From positions 248,001 to 312,000 of the forward strand of contig NZ_JYLN01000007.1 in NCBI RefSeq assembly GCF_001439735.1: a stretch of DNA of 64,000 bases, read 5' to 3'. How positions within the stretch are numbered: position 1 is the stretch's first letter; every line of letters starts with the position of its first letter. The notes beneath the pieces are model-generated. The model was not told where the DNA came from and searched no databases. It saw only the letters and a list, made by a program, of their open reading frames with translations. The translations under genes and the position numbers were made by a program. This stretch comes from Pseudomonas paralactis. Its GTDB lineage: Bacteria > Pseudomonadota > Gammaproteobacteria > Pseudomonadales > Pseudomonadaceae. This document shows, piece after piece, positions 24,879-32,936 of this stretch.

Positions 24879-26417
24879 ATGACTGCCCACAGTGATTCAA
24901 TTGACATTGCCATCATTGGCTCGGGGTTCGCTGGCCTGTGTATGGCGATCAAGCTCAAGGAGGCCGGGCTCACCGACTTCTTCATCGCCGAACAGGCCCA
25001 GACCCTCGGCGGTACCTGGCGCGATAACCACTACCCGGGTTGCGCCTGTGACGTGCAGTCCCATGTGTATTCATTTTCCTTTGCGCCCAACCCGGACTGG
25101 TCGCGACAGTTCGCGACACAACCTGAGATCCGCGCCTATCTGGAACACTGCGCCACACGTTTTGAGCTGGCGCCCTACCTGCGTTTCGGCATGGCCCTGC
25201 AACGTGCGGTATTTGATGAGCAACAGCAGCGCTGGCACCTGAGCTTCAGCAATGGCCGCAAAGTCAGCGCACGGGTGCTGGTATCGGGCATGGGCGGGTT
25301 GTCACGCCCGGCGCTGCCGGATATTCCGGGGCTGGACAGCTTCAAGGGCAAGCGCTTTCACTCCCAGCAGTGGGACCATGACTACTCGTTGAAAGGCAAG
25401 CGCGTGGCCGTGATCGGCACCGGCGCCAGTGCCATTCAGTTCGTGCCGCAGATCGCGCCACAGGTGGCGCACCTGGACCTGTTCCAGCGTACGCCGCCCT
25501 GGATTATGCCCAAACCGGACCGGCCGATTTCAACGCTTGAACGCTGGCTGTTCAAACACGTGCCGTTCACCCAAAAGCTGGTGCGCGGCGCGTTTTATTG
25601 GGCACTGGAAGGCCGGGTGGTGGGTTTTGCCTTGCACCCACGCCTGATGAAGATGGTGCAGAAAATCGCCCTGCGTCACCTGCACAAACAAGTGGCCCGC
25701 CCTTCCCTGCGCAAAACGCTGACGCCGGACTACACCATCGGCTGCAAGCGCGTGCTGATTTCCAATGACTACTATCCAGCGCTGTCGCGCAGCAATGTAG
25801 AGGTGGTCACCGACCGGGTACTGCGCATCGAAGCTGACGGTGTGATCACCGCCGACGGCATCAAGCATCCCGCGGACTGCCTGATCTTCGGCACCGGCTT
25901 CCAGGCCAGCGACCCCTTGCCGCGCGACTGCATTATCGGCCGCGCCGGCATCGACCTGATGGACGCCTGGGGCGATGGCGCCCATGCCTACAAAGGCACC
26001 ACCGTCCCGGGTTATCCCAACCTGTTTCTGATCGTCGGACCCAACACCGGCCTGGGGCATAACTCGATGATCCTGATGATCGAAGCTCAGGTCACCTACA
26101 TCCTCGATGCCCTGAAACGCATGCAGCGCCAGCGCATTGCCACGGTCGAGGTCAAACCTGCCGTGGAGCACGCCTACAACCTCCAGTTGCAGGACAAACT
26201 CAAACGCACCATCTGGAACACGGGTGGCTGCCAGAGCTGGTACCTGGACCCACGCACCGGCAAGAACACCACGCTGTGGCCCGGTTCGACCTGGCGTTTC
26301 AAACAGATCACTCGGCACTTTGCGCTCAAGGACTACGTCGCCAGCCCGCTGCCGACGCCCGGCCTGCCACGTCCCGTACCAGCGCCCCACTGCGCCACAG
26401 AAGGTAGCCTGTCATGA
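24879..26417 (+). CDS. Type I Baeyer-Villiger / flavin monooxygenase
   Basis: The protein is 512 aa; the start has GAGG 8 bases upstream. The FAD-binding loop GSGFAG is at 14-19, the motif GGTWRDNHYPGCACD at 44-58, the Baeyer-Villiger fingerprint F-K-G-K-R-F-H-S-Q-Q-W-D at 155-166, and the NADPH-binding loop GTGASA at 180-185. This is the classical ketone-to-ester monooxygenase architecture; the motif around 44-58 is unlike the GGTWDLFRYPG form of EthA/AlmA proteins. It overlaps the next SDR gene by ATGA. With an SDR and a hydrolase beside it, it may handle subterminal ketones from hydrocarbons. Confidence 0.9.
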   Translation: MTAHSDSIDIAIIGSGFAGLCMAIKLKEAGLTDFFIAEQAQTLGGTWRDNHYPGCACDVQSHVYSFSFAPNPDWSRQFATQPEIRAYLEHCATRFELAPYLRFGMALQRAVFDEQQQRWHLSFSNGRKVSARVLVSGMGGLSRPALPDIPGLDSFKGKRFHSQQWDHDYSLKGKRVAVIGTGASAIQFVPQIAPQVAHLDLFQRTPPWIMPKPDRPISTLERWLFKHVPFTQKLVRGAFYWALEGRVVGFALHPRLMKMVQKIALRHLHKQVARPSLRKTLTPDYTIGCKRVLISNDYYPALSRSNVEVVTDRVLRIEADGVITADGIKHPADCLIFGTGFQASDPLPRDCIIGRAGIDLMDAWGDGAHAYKGTTVPGYPNLFLIVGPNTGLGHNSMILMIEAQVTYILDALKRMQRQRIATVEVKPAVEHAYNLQLQDKLKRTIWNTGGCQSWYLDPRTGKNTTLWPGSTWRFKQITRHFALKDYVASPLPTPGLPRPVPAPHCATEGSLS

Positions 26418-27304
26418 AGTCATTCAACGGCCGCGTTGCGGCGATCACCGGTGCTGCCTCCGGCATGGGCCGCGCATTGGCGTTGGCCTTGGCACGCGAC
26501 GGCTGCCACTTGGCCTTGGCCGACAAGAACAGCCAGGGATTGGAACAGACCCTGGAACTGATCCGTACATCGACCTTATCGCCCGTCACCGTCACCACGC
26601 AGGTGCTGGACGTCTCTGACCGCCAGGCCATGCAGCAGTGGGCTGCACGCTGTGCGGCAGAACATGGGCAGATCAACCTGGTGTTCAACAACGCCGGGGT
26701 GGCGCTGTCGAGTACCGTCGAAGGCGTGGACTACGCCGACCTGGAATGGATTGTCGGCATCAACTTCTGGGGCGTCGTGCATGGCACCAAGGCGTTCCTG
26801 CCGTATCTGAAGGCCAGCGGCGAAGGGCATATAGTCAATACGTCGAGCGTGTTCGGCCTGTTCGCCCAACCCGGCATGAGCGGTTACAACGCCACCAAGT
26901 TTGCCGTGCGCGGCTTCACCGAGGCGCTGCGCCAGGAACTCGACCTGCAACGCTGCGGCGTATCGGCCACCTGTGTGCACCCCGGTGGCATTCGTACCGA
27001 TATCTGTCGCAGCAGCCGTATCGACGCGAACATGACCGGCTTCCTCATCCACAGCGAACAGCAGGCCCGCGCCGATTTCGAAAAGCTGTTTATTACCGAC
27101 GCCGACCAGGCCGCCAAAGTGATCCTGCAAGGTGTACGCAAAAACAAGCGCCGCGTGCTGATCGGCCGCGACGCCTATTTTCTTGACCTGCTCGCCCGCT
27201 GCCTGCCTTCGGCCTATCAGGCGCTGGTGGTGTTTGCCAGCAAACGCATGGCGCCCAAGCCGCGCACACAGGTCTTTGAAACCAATGACCAGTCCCGTCT
27301 CTGA
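26414..27304 (+). CDS. SDR family oxidoreductase
   Basis: The protein is 296 aa. The cofactor loop TGAASGMG starts near residue 12; 'NNAGVAL' is near 95; the catalytic Ser ('NTSSVFG') and 'YNATK' Tyr/Lys are near 140-160. The C-terminal extension of about 40 residues resembles lipid-acting SDRs. It is translationally coupled to the BVMO (4-bp overlap), so it may oxidise a secondary alcohol to the ketone the BVMO uses, or reduce an aldehyde. Direction and substrate are unproven. Confidence 0.88.
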   Translation: MKSFNGRVAAITGAASGMGRALALALARDGCHLALADKNSQGLEQTLELIRTSTLSPVTVTTQVLDVSDRQAMQQWAARCAAEHGQINLVFNNAGVALSSTVEGVDYADLEWIVGINFWGVVHGTKAFLPYLKASGEGHIVNTSSVFGLFAQPGMSGYNATKFAVRGFTEALRQELDLQRCGVSATCVHPGGIRTDICRSSRIDANMTGFLIHSEQQARADFEKLFITDADQAAKVILQGVRKNKRRVLIGRDAYFLDLLARCLPSAYQALVVFASKRMAPKPRTQVFETNDQSRL

Positions 27305-27319
27305 ACAGGAGGACGCACT

Positions 27320-28162
27320 ATGTTGCCGATCCGTCGCGATATCCGTTTTGCCTTGCCTGCCGAGCGCATCAAGAACTGGCATGAACAAGGGCCGGTTATC
27401 AGCCATTTCTTCAATGCCCTGTCGCTGCTGTTTCCCCAGGGCGAGCTGTTTTTCATGGACAGCGTGCGCCACTACCGCGGGCAGATCGATGATCCTGAAC
27501 TGAAAAAGGAAATCCAGGGCTTCATAGGCCAGGAAGCCATGCACAGTCGCGAACATGTGGCCTATAACGACCTGCTGCAAGCGGCAGGCTTGCCGGCGCA
27601 CACCCTCGACCGACGCCTGAAGTTCTTCCTCGACTTGCAGAAGAAACACCTGCCGCCGTCGTTCAACCTGGCGGTGACCATCGCCCTTGAACACTACACC
27701 GCGATGCTGGCGGAAATCCTGCTGAGCGATCCCTCGCGCTTTGGTGATTCACTCAAGGGTTATCAGCAGATGTGGTACTGGCACGCCCTGGAAGAAACCG
27801 AACATAAAGCCGTCGCCTTTGATGTCTGGAACCAGGTGATCAAACCCGGCCCCGCACGCTACCTGCTACGCACGGGCACCATGCTGACCACCACCGTCAT
27901 GTTCTGGCTGGTGGTGCTGGACTTCCACGTGCGCCTGCTGATTGCCGACCGCACCTCGGGCGGCACGTTGAAGGGGCTGTGGCGCATGCTCAAGTATTTG
28001 TACGGGCCCAAGGGCGTGTTCCCGCGGATGTTCAGACCGTGGCTGCATTATTTCAAACCGGGGTTTCATCCCTGGGAACATGACAACCGCGCACGCCTGG
28101 CGGGCATCGATGGCTTGATTGAAGAGATTGAGCGCACGCGGCGCGGCTATGAGTCGGCCTAG
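27320..28162 (+). CDS. PF10118 'metal-dependent hydrolase', ferritin-like di-iron protein
   Basis: The protein is 280 aa. The sequence matches the family annotated as predicted metal-dependent hydrolase (PF10118). The visible ligand pattern is that of a four-helix di-iron carboxylate protein: E42, E72-x-x-H75, E124 next to H125, and E159-x-x-H162. One hydrophobic helix (about residues 190-212) could bring it to the membrane. It starts 15 bp after the SDR stop with AGGAGG upstream, so it is third in the BVMO-SDR operon. Given the ligands and context, an oxygenase- or desaturase-like role on lipids seems at least as likely as hydrolysis. Confidence 0.8.
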   Translation: MLPIRRDIRFALPAERIKNWHEQGPVISHFFNALSLLFPQGELFFMDSVRHYRGQIDDPELKKEIQGFIGQEAMHSREHVAYNDLLQAAGLPAHTLDRRLKFFLDLQKKHLPPSFNLAVTIALEHYTAMLAEILLSDPSRFGDSLKGYQQMWYWHALEETEHKAVAFDVWNQVIKPGPARYLLRTGTMLTTTVMFWLVVLDFHVRLLIADRTSGGTLKGLWRMLKYLYGPKGVFPRMFRPWLHYFKPGFHPWEHDNRARLAGIDGLIEEIERTRRGYESA

Positions 28163-28191
28163 GAGCCCGAATGCCCGTCAGTCAAGGCTTT

Positions 28192-28291
28192 AGTAGGAGC
28201 GAGCTTGCTCGCGAAAAAACCATAGGCGCCGCGCTTATTCAGGAAATACGCATTATCGTTGAGGTTTTTCGCGAACAAGCTCGCTCCTACA
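28192..28291. repeat. REPIN (GTAGGAGC...GCGAAAA type)
   Basis: The same class as the element at 16281, 100 bp long, with inverted arms beginning GTAGGAGCGAGCTTGCTCGC. It separates the BVMO operon from the convergent EAL gene. Confidence 0.9.
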
Positions 28292-28349
28292 TTTTGATCT
28301 CAGCGCGCCAGGTAAACACGCACCGGATACGGACAGGCACACCGTCGGA

Positions 28350-30419
28350 TCAAACCAACGCCGCCCGCTCACGCACAAAGCGCGGCAACTGATCCCCCGG
28401 CAATGCCTTACTGAAATACCACCCCTGGATAATCAACTCAGGCCCCGTACTCAAAAACGCCAACTGCTCGGCAGTCTCCACCCCCTCCACCACCACGCCC
28501 AGGTTCAAGGCCTCACAAAAGCGCAACATGCCAGTCAGCACCTGGGCGCCCTTGGGGTCGCGCTGGGCCACCACAAAACTGCGGTCGATCTTGATGAAGT
28601 CCACGGGAAACTGATGCAGGTAACTCAACCCCGAAAACCCGGTGCCAAAATCATCGAGATACACTTTTACCCCGATGGCCTGCAGTTTATGAATGGTTTG
28701 GCGGGTGGCGGGGATATCGCTGACCAACGCATCTTCAGTGATTTCCACCGACACTCGGCCATCGGCCTGGGCAAGAATTTCCACCAGCCGATCCCCATAG
28801 GCGGCGTCCTTCAAGGTGGTACTGGAAATATTGATGGTCATGGGCAGTTCAAAACCGGTCTTGCGCCACTTCTGATACTGACGCACGGCCTGGGACGCCA
28901 CCCACACATCCACATCCGGCATCAGCCTGGCTTGCGCCAGCCATTGCAGGAACTCCCAGGGTGAATGCACCGTGCCCTGGCTGTCCCGGGCGCGCATCAG
29001 CGCCTCGCAGCCGGTGCACAAGCCGGTGCGGGTGGAGACCTGGGGTTGGAATTCAAGGTAGAACTCGTAATCGCTGATCTGCTGGATCCGGCTCAATTCA
29101 ACCGCCTGTCGCGCCAGGGTCCGATGGGAGGCCATTACCGGATCGAACTCCAGCAGACGGCCTTTTTCTTCGAGGCCGCGAAAGGTCATGTCCAGAGACT
29201 TGAGGTAAACCGTGCCACCGTCGATGGACTGACGGTGAATGGCCCGCACGTAAGGCGCATACACCAGCGTGCCCACGCCCAACAGCAGCACTTGCAGGGC
29301 CACAGCCGCCAGGTCGCCATGGGTGCTGAGGTAGGCATTAAGCAGCACCGGCGCGGTAAACGGCACGCTGGCCACCGCTGGCGAGACCCAGCCCAATTGC
29401 ACCGCCGTCAAGGCCACCATCGCGTTGAACGCCGGCACCAGTAGAAACGGTATAAACAAACGCGGGTTGAGGATGATCGGCAAGCCAAACAACAGCACCT
29501 CGCTGACGTTGAATAACGACAACGGCAAGCTGGCGATCGCCAGCAATCGCATGGAGTGGCTGCGGGAAAACACCAGGATCGCCAGCAGCAGGCACAAGGT
29601 CGCGCCCGATCCGCCGATAAACGCAAAACTGCCGAGCAGGCCGTTATTGAGCAAATACTGGACCGGCTGCCCCGCCGCCACCGCCGCACCGTTAAGCACC
29701 ACGGCCTGGTCCAGTACGTTAAACAGCGGCTGCATGGCATAGACGCCGTGAATGCCGAAGAACCACAGCAGCGAGTTCATCAGCGTCACGAACAATCCAG
29801 TGCTGTAGGGCGATTGCAACGCATCGAGCACCTGGGGGCCCTGCAATTGCGCCACGTAAGGGATCAGCAGCAGCAACGACAGGACCACCACCAGTAACAA
29901 CGCGGTGATCGCCCCTGGGATCACCATATTGATGGTGCCCTTGAGGTTATGCCCCACCAGGTCTTCATTGACCAGGCGCGTCCAGCGAAAGCGGTGCAGC
30001 CAGGCAATGGCAGGCACATTGATCAACGGCGAAGCGATGGCGATAAACAGCAGGAAGGTGGCCGAAGCGCGGGGATAGTCGCGCAACACGAAGGTGGCAA
30101 CCACCACATGGGCCAGGCACAGGAAGGCGACCGGCAGCTGTGGCAGACGATGTTGGATCGCCAACATGTAACCGATGGAGGCCGCCACCAGCAACGGAAT
30201 CACCGAGCTTATCTGGTTGTGCAAGCCTGCCAGGAACCCTACTACCTGGGGGTCAAACCCCAGCGCCTGGGCGCATTCGGACAGGATCAGAAAACCGGCG
30301 GATACCAACAGACATGGCAGTATCCATAACAATCCCTCACGAATCGCACGCAACGACTCGGTGCTGGCCAGGACCGCCAGGCGCCGGGTAAGGAACAGTT
30401 TGAACAGCGTTTGCGCCAT
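28350..30419 (-). CDS. PTS EIIC-like membrane domain fused to c-di-GMP phosphodiesterase (EAL)
   Basis: The protein is 689 aa from ATG 30419 (AGAGGA 7 bases upstream). The N-terminal about 420 residues form a multi-helix membrane domain resembling the EIIC of lactose/cellobiose PTS transporters ('SEVLLFGLPIILNP', 'FFGIHG'). A cytoplasmic EAL domain follows, with all catalytic groups visible: E in 'CEALMR', N in 'NISSTTL', E in 'VEITEDA', 'DDFGTG', K in 'KIDRSF' and E in 'VEGVET'. It should therefore hydrolyse cyclic di-GMP. No GGDEF domain and no EIIA/EIIB genes are nearby. The EIIC part probably senses a small sugar-like ligand rather than transporting it (inference). Confidence 0.88.
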   Translation of the reverse strand: MAQTLFKLFLTRRLAVLASTESLRAIREGLLWILPCLLVSAGFLILSECAQALGFDPQVVGFLAGLHNQISSVIPLLVAASIGYMLAIQHRLPQLPVAFLCLAHVVVATFVLRDYPRASATFLLFIAIASPLINVPAIAWLHRFRWTRLVNEDLVGHNLKGTINMVIPGAITALLLVVVLSLLLLIPYVAQLQGPQVLDALQSPYSTGLFVTLMNSLLWFFGIHGVYAMQPLFNVLDQAVVLNGAAVAAGQPVQYLLNNGLLGSFAFIGGSGATLCLLLAILVFSRSHSMRLLAIASLPLSLFNVSEVLLFGLPIILNPRLFIPFLLVPAFNAMVALTAVQLGWVSPAVASVPFTAPVLLNAYLSTHGDLAAVALQVLLLGVGTLVYAPYVRAIHRQSIDGGTVYLKSLDMTFRGLEEKGRLLEFDPVMASHRTLARQAVELSRIQQISDYEFYLEFQPQVSTRTGLCTGCEALMRARDSQGTVHSPWEFLQWLAQARLMPDVDVWVASQAVRQYQKWRKTGFELPMTINISSTTLKDAAYGDRLVEILAQADGRVSVEITEDALVSDIPATRQTIHKLQAIGVKVYLDDFGTGFSGLSYLHQFPVDFIKIDRSFVVAQRDPKGAQVLTGMLRFCEALNLGVVVEGVETAEQLAFLSTGPELIIQGWYFSKALPGDQLPRFVRERAALV

Positions 30420-30738
30420 GAGCCATCCTCTGCCCGTCACCTATTGCCCCTGGAAGTCAGGGCCGGAAACACACGCTAACGCTACACGTCCTGAGAGCAG
30501 GTGCGAAAGACTTTTGCCAGCCCGTGCCGCGCTTTTTGCGACCAGATGCCAGATAGCCACACTAATTCCCTACCGAATTATCGAACTTTCTGACTTGAAG
30601 CAACCCCTAAGCCTATCTGAGTCGGTATCATCCGCGCCCGTCTGCATGTTAAAGGATGTTACAACCTGCCAATCAGCAGGTGCGCATTCGGGGAATCAAG
30701 CCTGGAACGACAACAGGTACAAAGGAGAGAGCTTCACT
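30420..30738. other. intergenic region between divergent EAL and small membrane genes
   Basis: These 319 bases hold no convincing gene. A 6-bp dyad ACCTGC-N6-GCAGGT is at about 30663-30680, and AAAGGAGAG just precedes the small gene. No clear promoter or riboswitch fold was recognised. Confidence 0.35.
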
Positions 30739-31017
30739 ATGCAAGACAAGCGGTCGAGCAACATGCGTCCCCTATTTGTCACCATCCTGCTGTGGTTGTG
30801 CAGTGTGGTGCTGCTGTTTGTGATCAAGAATGTCATTGAGCTGTTCACCGGGCCTGTCGCTGAAACCTGGGTCGACCTGGCATTGGTGCTGGTCGCTTAC
30901 CTGATGTTCTTCTTGCTGGCGCCCTTGCAGAACTGGATGCGGCGCAGAGCCCGCAAACGTGCGCGCCTTCACTTGCATGCGCACTCTGCCGATGCCGAGT
31001 CCCGTCCCTCGCACTAA
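30739..31017 (+). CDS. Small two-TM inner-membrane protein, unknown function
   Basis: The protein is 92 aa, with the start set by AAAGGAGAG 8-10 bases upstream of ATG 30739; upstream in-frame codons have no support. TM helices are at about residues 12-32 and 44-64, and the tail is strongly basic ('RRRARKRAR'), so the C-terminus should be cytoplasmic. The next small gene follows 4 bp later. I do not recognise the family. Confidence 0.6.
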   Translation: MQDKRSSNMRPLFVTILLWLCSVVLLFVIKNVIELFTGPVAETWVDLALVLVAYLMFFLLAPLQNWMRRRARKRARLHLHAHSADAESRPSH

Positions 31018-31021
31018 GGGT

Positions 31022-31357
31022 ATGTCCTTGTCAGCACCCAGCGATACTTACCAACTTGCTTTGGACAGGTTTTTGCGCGATCAGCCGCACATCGCCGCCG
31101 AGCTGGACAGTCTCAACCCATTGGCCGCCCAGGCCAGAGGGGAAACCCTGGCGCAATATCGCGCCGAGCGCTTGCACGAAGCGTTCGAAGCCCACGCGGA
31201 GCAGCAACAGCTGTTCGCCTGGGAACTGACCCTCAAACTGACGGCCGACTCCACCGAAGCCTTTGAGGCCCAGCGCCGCGAAGTGCATAAAGAAGTCGCT
31301 CAAATGGCCGGCATGGACTGGGCGCAGTACTGCCAGCTGCATGGCCTGGCGGTCTGA
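31022..31357 (+). CDS. DUF6388-like small soluble protein
   Basis: The protein is 111 aa, helical and acidic, with 'LNPLAAQARGETLAQYRAERLHEAFEA' type spacing and the C-terminal 'KEVAQMAGMDWAQYC' block. This resembles a small conserved Pseudomonas family (DUF6388, from memory). The ATG at 31022 is close behind an AAGGG, so the spacing is short and the start is not certain. It follows the small membrane gene and converges on the T6SS kinase gene. Confidence 0.6.
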   Translation: MSLSAPSDTYQLALDRFLRDQPHIAAELDSLNPLAAQARGETLAQYRAERLHEAFEAHAEQQQLFAWELTLKLTADSTEAFEAQRREVHKEVAQMAGMDWAQYCQLHGLAV

Positions 31358-31365
31358 CCTTTACG

Positions 31366-32208
31366 CTACAGGCACCAGCGTGGCCGGCTGCTGGCCATCA
31401 CTTCGCGCAATTCGGCGATTGTTATGGTTCGACGCTGCGGATCTATCGCTAACGCCGAACGCAATGCCGGCCAGCAGTGCCTGGGTAGTTGCGCGGGCCG
31501 GGCCAGCCGGTCAGTGGAGGTGCGTGGGCCGATGCGCCGGCCGCTGGCCAGCTCGTACACAATGCAGGCCAGCCCATATACGTCCGCAGCGCCACTCAGC
31601 GCACCGCCTTCCAGCAATTCCGGGGCCGCATAGGCGGGTGTCCAGGCATTGAAGCGAGTGCGGCTGACACTCGGCAAGCCCATCGCCTCCTGAGCCTGAG
31701 TATGCCCCAGGCCAAAATCGAATAAACGTATGCCCTCCTCTCCCACCATGACGTTGGCGGGTTTCACATCGCCGTGCAGGACGTCCTTTTGGTGGATGTA
31801 GGCCAAAGCCTCCAGCAACTGCAGGGCGATGGGTTGCAGTTCTTGCCAGGGCAAACCATAGGGGCACTCCAGCAGCAGCCGATCGAGGGTCACCCCTGGC
31901 AGCAGCTCCATGGTGAAGAATGCAATCTTGCTGTGGGTGTCGACCTCAAATGAAAACATCCGTACCACACGCTCGTGCCGCAGGCTGCGGGCCAACGCAA
32001 ACTCGCCGTACAACAGCACATGCGCGTCGGGGCACTGGGAAATCGACTCGCCCAGCACCTTAAGTGCCACCCTGGAGCAGGGCTCGCCCAATTGTTCATG
32101 CAACAGATCGCGCGCACGGTACACCACCCCCATGCCGCCACTGCCCAGAACGTGCTCAAGGTGATAACGCCCGGCCAGCAGACGTGATGGTGCGACCGCC
32201 AGGTTCAC
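31366..32208 (-). CDS. stk1: T6SS-associated Ser/Thr protein kinase (Stk1/PpkA-like)
   Basis: The protein is 280 aa, a compact Hanks-type kinase. It has the Gly-loop GSGGMG (22-27), Lys50, 'HGDVKPAN' with Asp147, Lys149 and Asn152, and DFG at 164-166. The catalytic loop is HGD, not HRD, so activation by activation-loop phosphorylation is less likely. There is no C-terminal TM or sensor domain, unlike PpkA of HSI-I; this fits Stk1 of HSI-II. It overlaps the phosphatase gene by ATGA and is the last gene of the cluster. The probable target is the FHA protein (known for the family, not shown here). Confidence 0.9.
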   Translation of the reverse strand: MNLAVAPSRLLAGRYHLEHVLGSGGMGVVYRARDLLHEQLGEPCSRVALKVLGESISQCPDAHVLLYGEFALARSLRHERVVRMFSFEVDTHSKIAFFTMELLPGVTLDRLLLECPYGLPWQELQPIALQLLEALAYIHQKDVLHGDVKPANVMVGEEGIRLFDFGLGHTQAQEAMGLPSVSRTRFNAWTPAYAAPELLEGGALSGAADVYGLACIVYELASGRRIGPRTSTDRLARPAQLPRHCWPALRSALAIDPQRRTITIAELREVMASSRPRWCL

Positions 32209-32936
32209 GGCTGCACCACCACCGCGGTCAGGTCATCTCGCACCGGCCTGCGCAACGCTGCGGCGAATAATTGCTCCACCGCCTGCAGGGGCGTTCGCCT
32301 GCTCAGTGCTCGCCCCAGCTCGACATGGCTGAGGGTCTGATACAAGCCATCGCTGCACAACAGAAATACATCCCCTGGGCGGGTACTGAGCTCCAATACC
32401 TCAAGCTCCAAACGCGAGCGCGCGCCAACGGCCCGGGTCAAGGCCCTGGCGTCGGGATGCGCCTGGGCTTGCGCCACGCTGAGATGACGCTCGTCCATCA
32501 GGCGCCGCAGCAGCGAATGATCTCTGGACAACTGGTAGAGGTTCTGGCCGCGCCATAGATAGCAGCGACTGTCTCCGGCCCAGACACACGCTGCCCGACC
32601 GCTCTCCAGCAGCAAGGCAACCACGGTACTGCCCATCGTCGCGCCATCATTTGCGCCGGGCGCTGTCCAGGCTTGCCTCAATCGCTGGTTAACACCTTGC
32701 AAACTTTCCCGAACGGCATTGATGCGCTGATCGAGGTTGCCATGAGCCGTCACTGAAGCCAGGTCGCTGACCACCCAACGACTGGCGACATCTCCATACC
32801 GATAGCCGCCCATTCCGTCCGCCACAGCCCAGCAACCGCCATGCGGGTTGTCCAGAAACGCATCTTCATTACGCAGTCGCGCCTGCCCTCGCTGGGTGCG
32901 CCCGGCACTGCGCCAATGGGCGCCGGCCTGGCTCAC
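32205..32936 (-). CDS. stp1: T6SS-associated PP2C phosphatase (Stp1/PppA-like)
   Basis: The protein is 243 aa from GTG 32936. I prefer this start to the ATG ten codons earlier because GTG overlaps the tssM stop (GTGA) and GGAG lies 5 bases before it, while the ATG has no ribosome site. The PP2C metal motifs are all present: 'RNEDA', 'ADGMGG', 'GDSR', 'CSDGL' and 'DDLTAVVV'. It should reverse phosphorylation by the adjacent kinase. Confidence 0.9.
   Translation of the reverse strand: MSQAGAHWRSAGRTQRGQARLRNEDAFLDNPHGGCWAVADGMGGYRYGDVASRWVVSDLASVTAHGNLDQRINAVRESLQGVNQRLRQAWTAPGANDGATMGSTVVALLLESGRAACVWAGDSRCYLWRGQNLYQLSRDHSLLRRLMDERHLSVAQAQAHPDARALTRAVGARSRLELEVLELSTRPGDVFLLCSDGLYQTLSHVELGRALSRRTPLQAVEQLFAAALRRPVRDDLTAVVVQP

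Noticed and set aside
30175..30738. In-frame upstream extension of the small membrane protein gene
   Set aside because: The extension overlaps the divergent EAL gene and has no ribosome site; AAAGGAGAG clearly marks ATG 30739.
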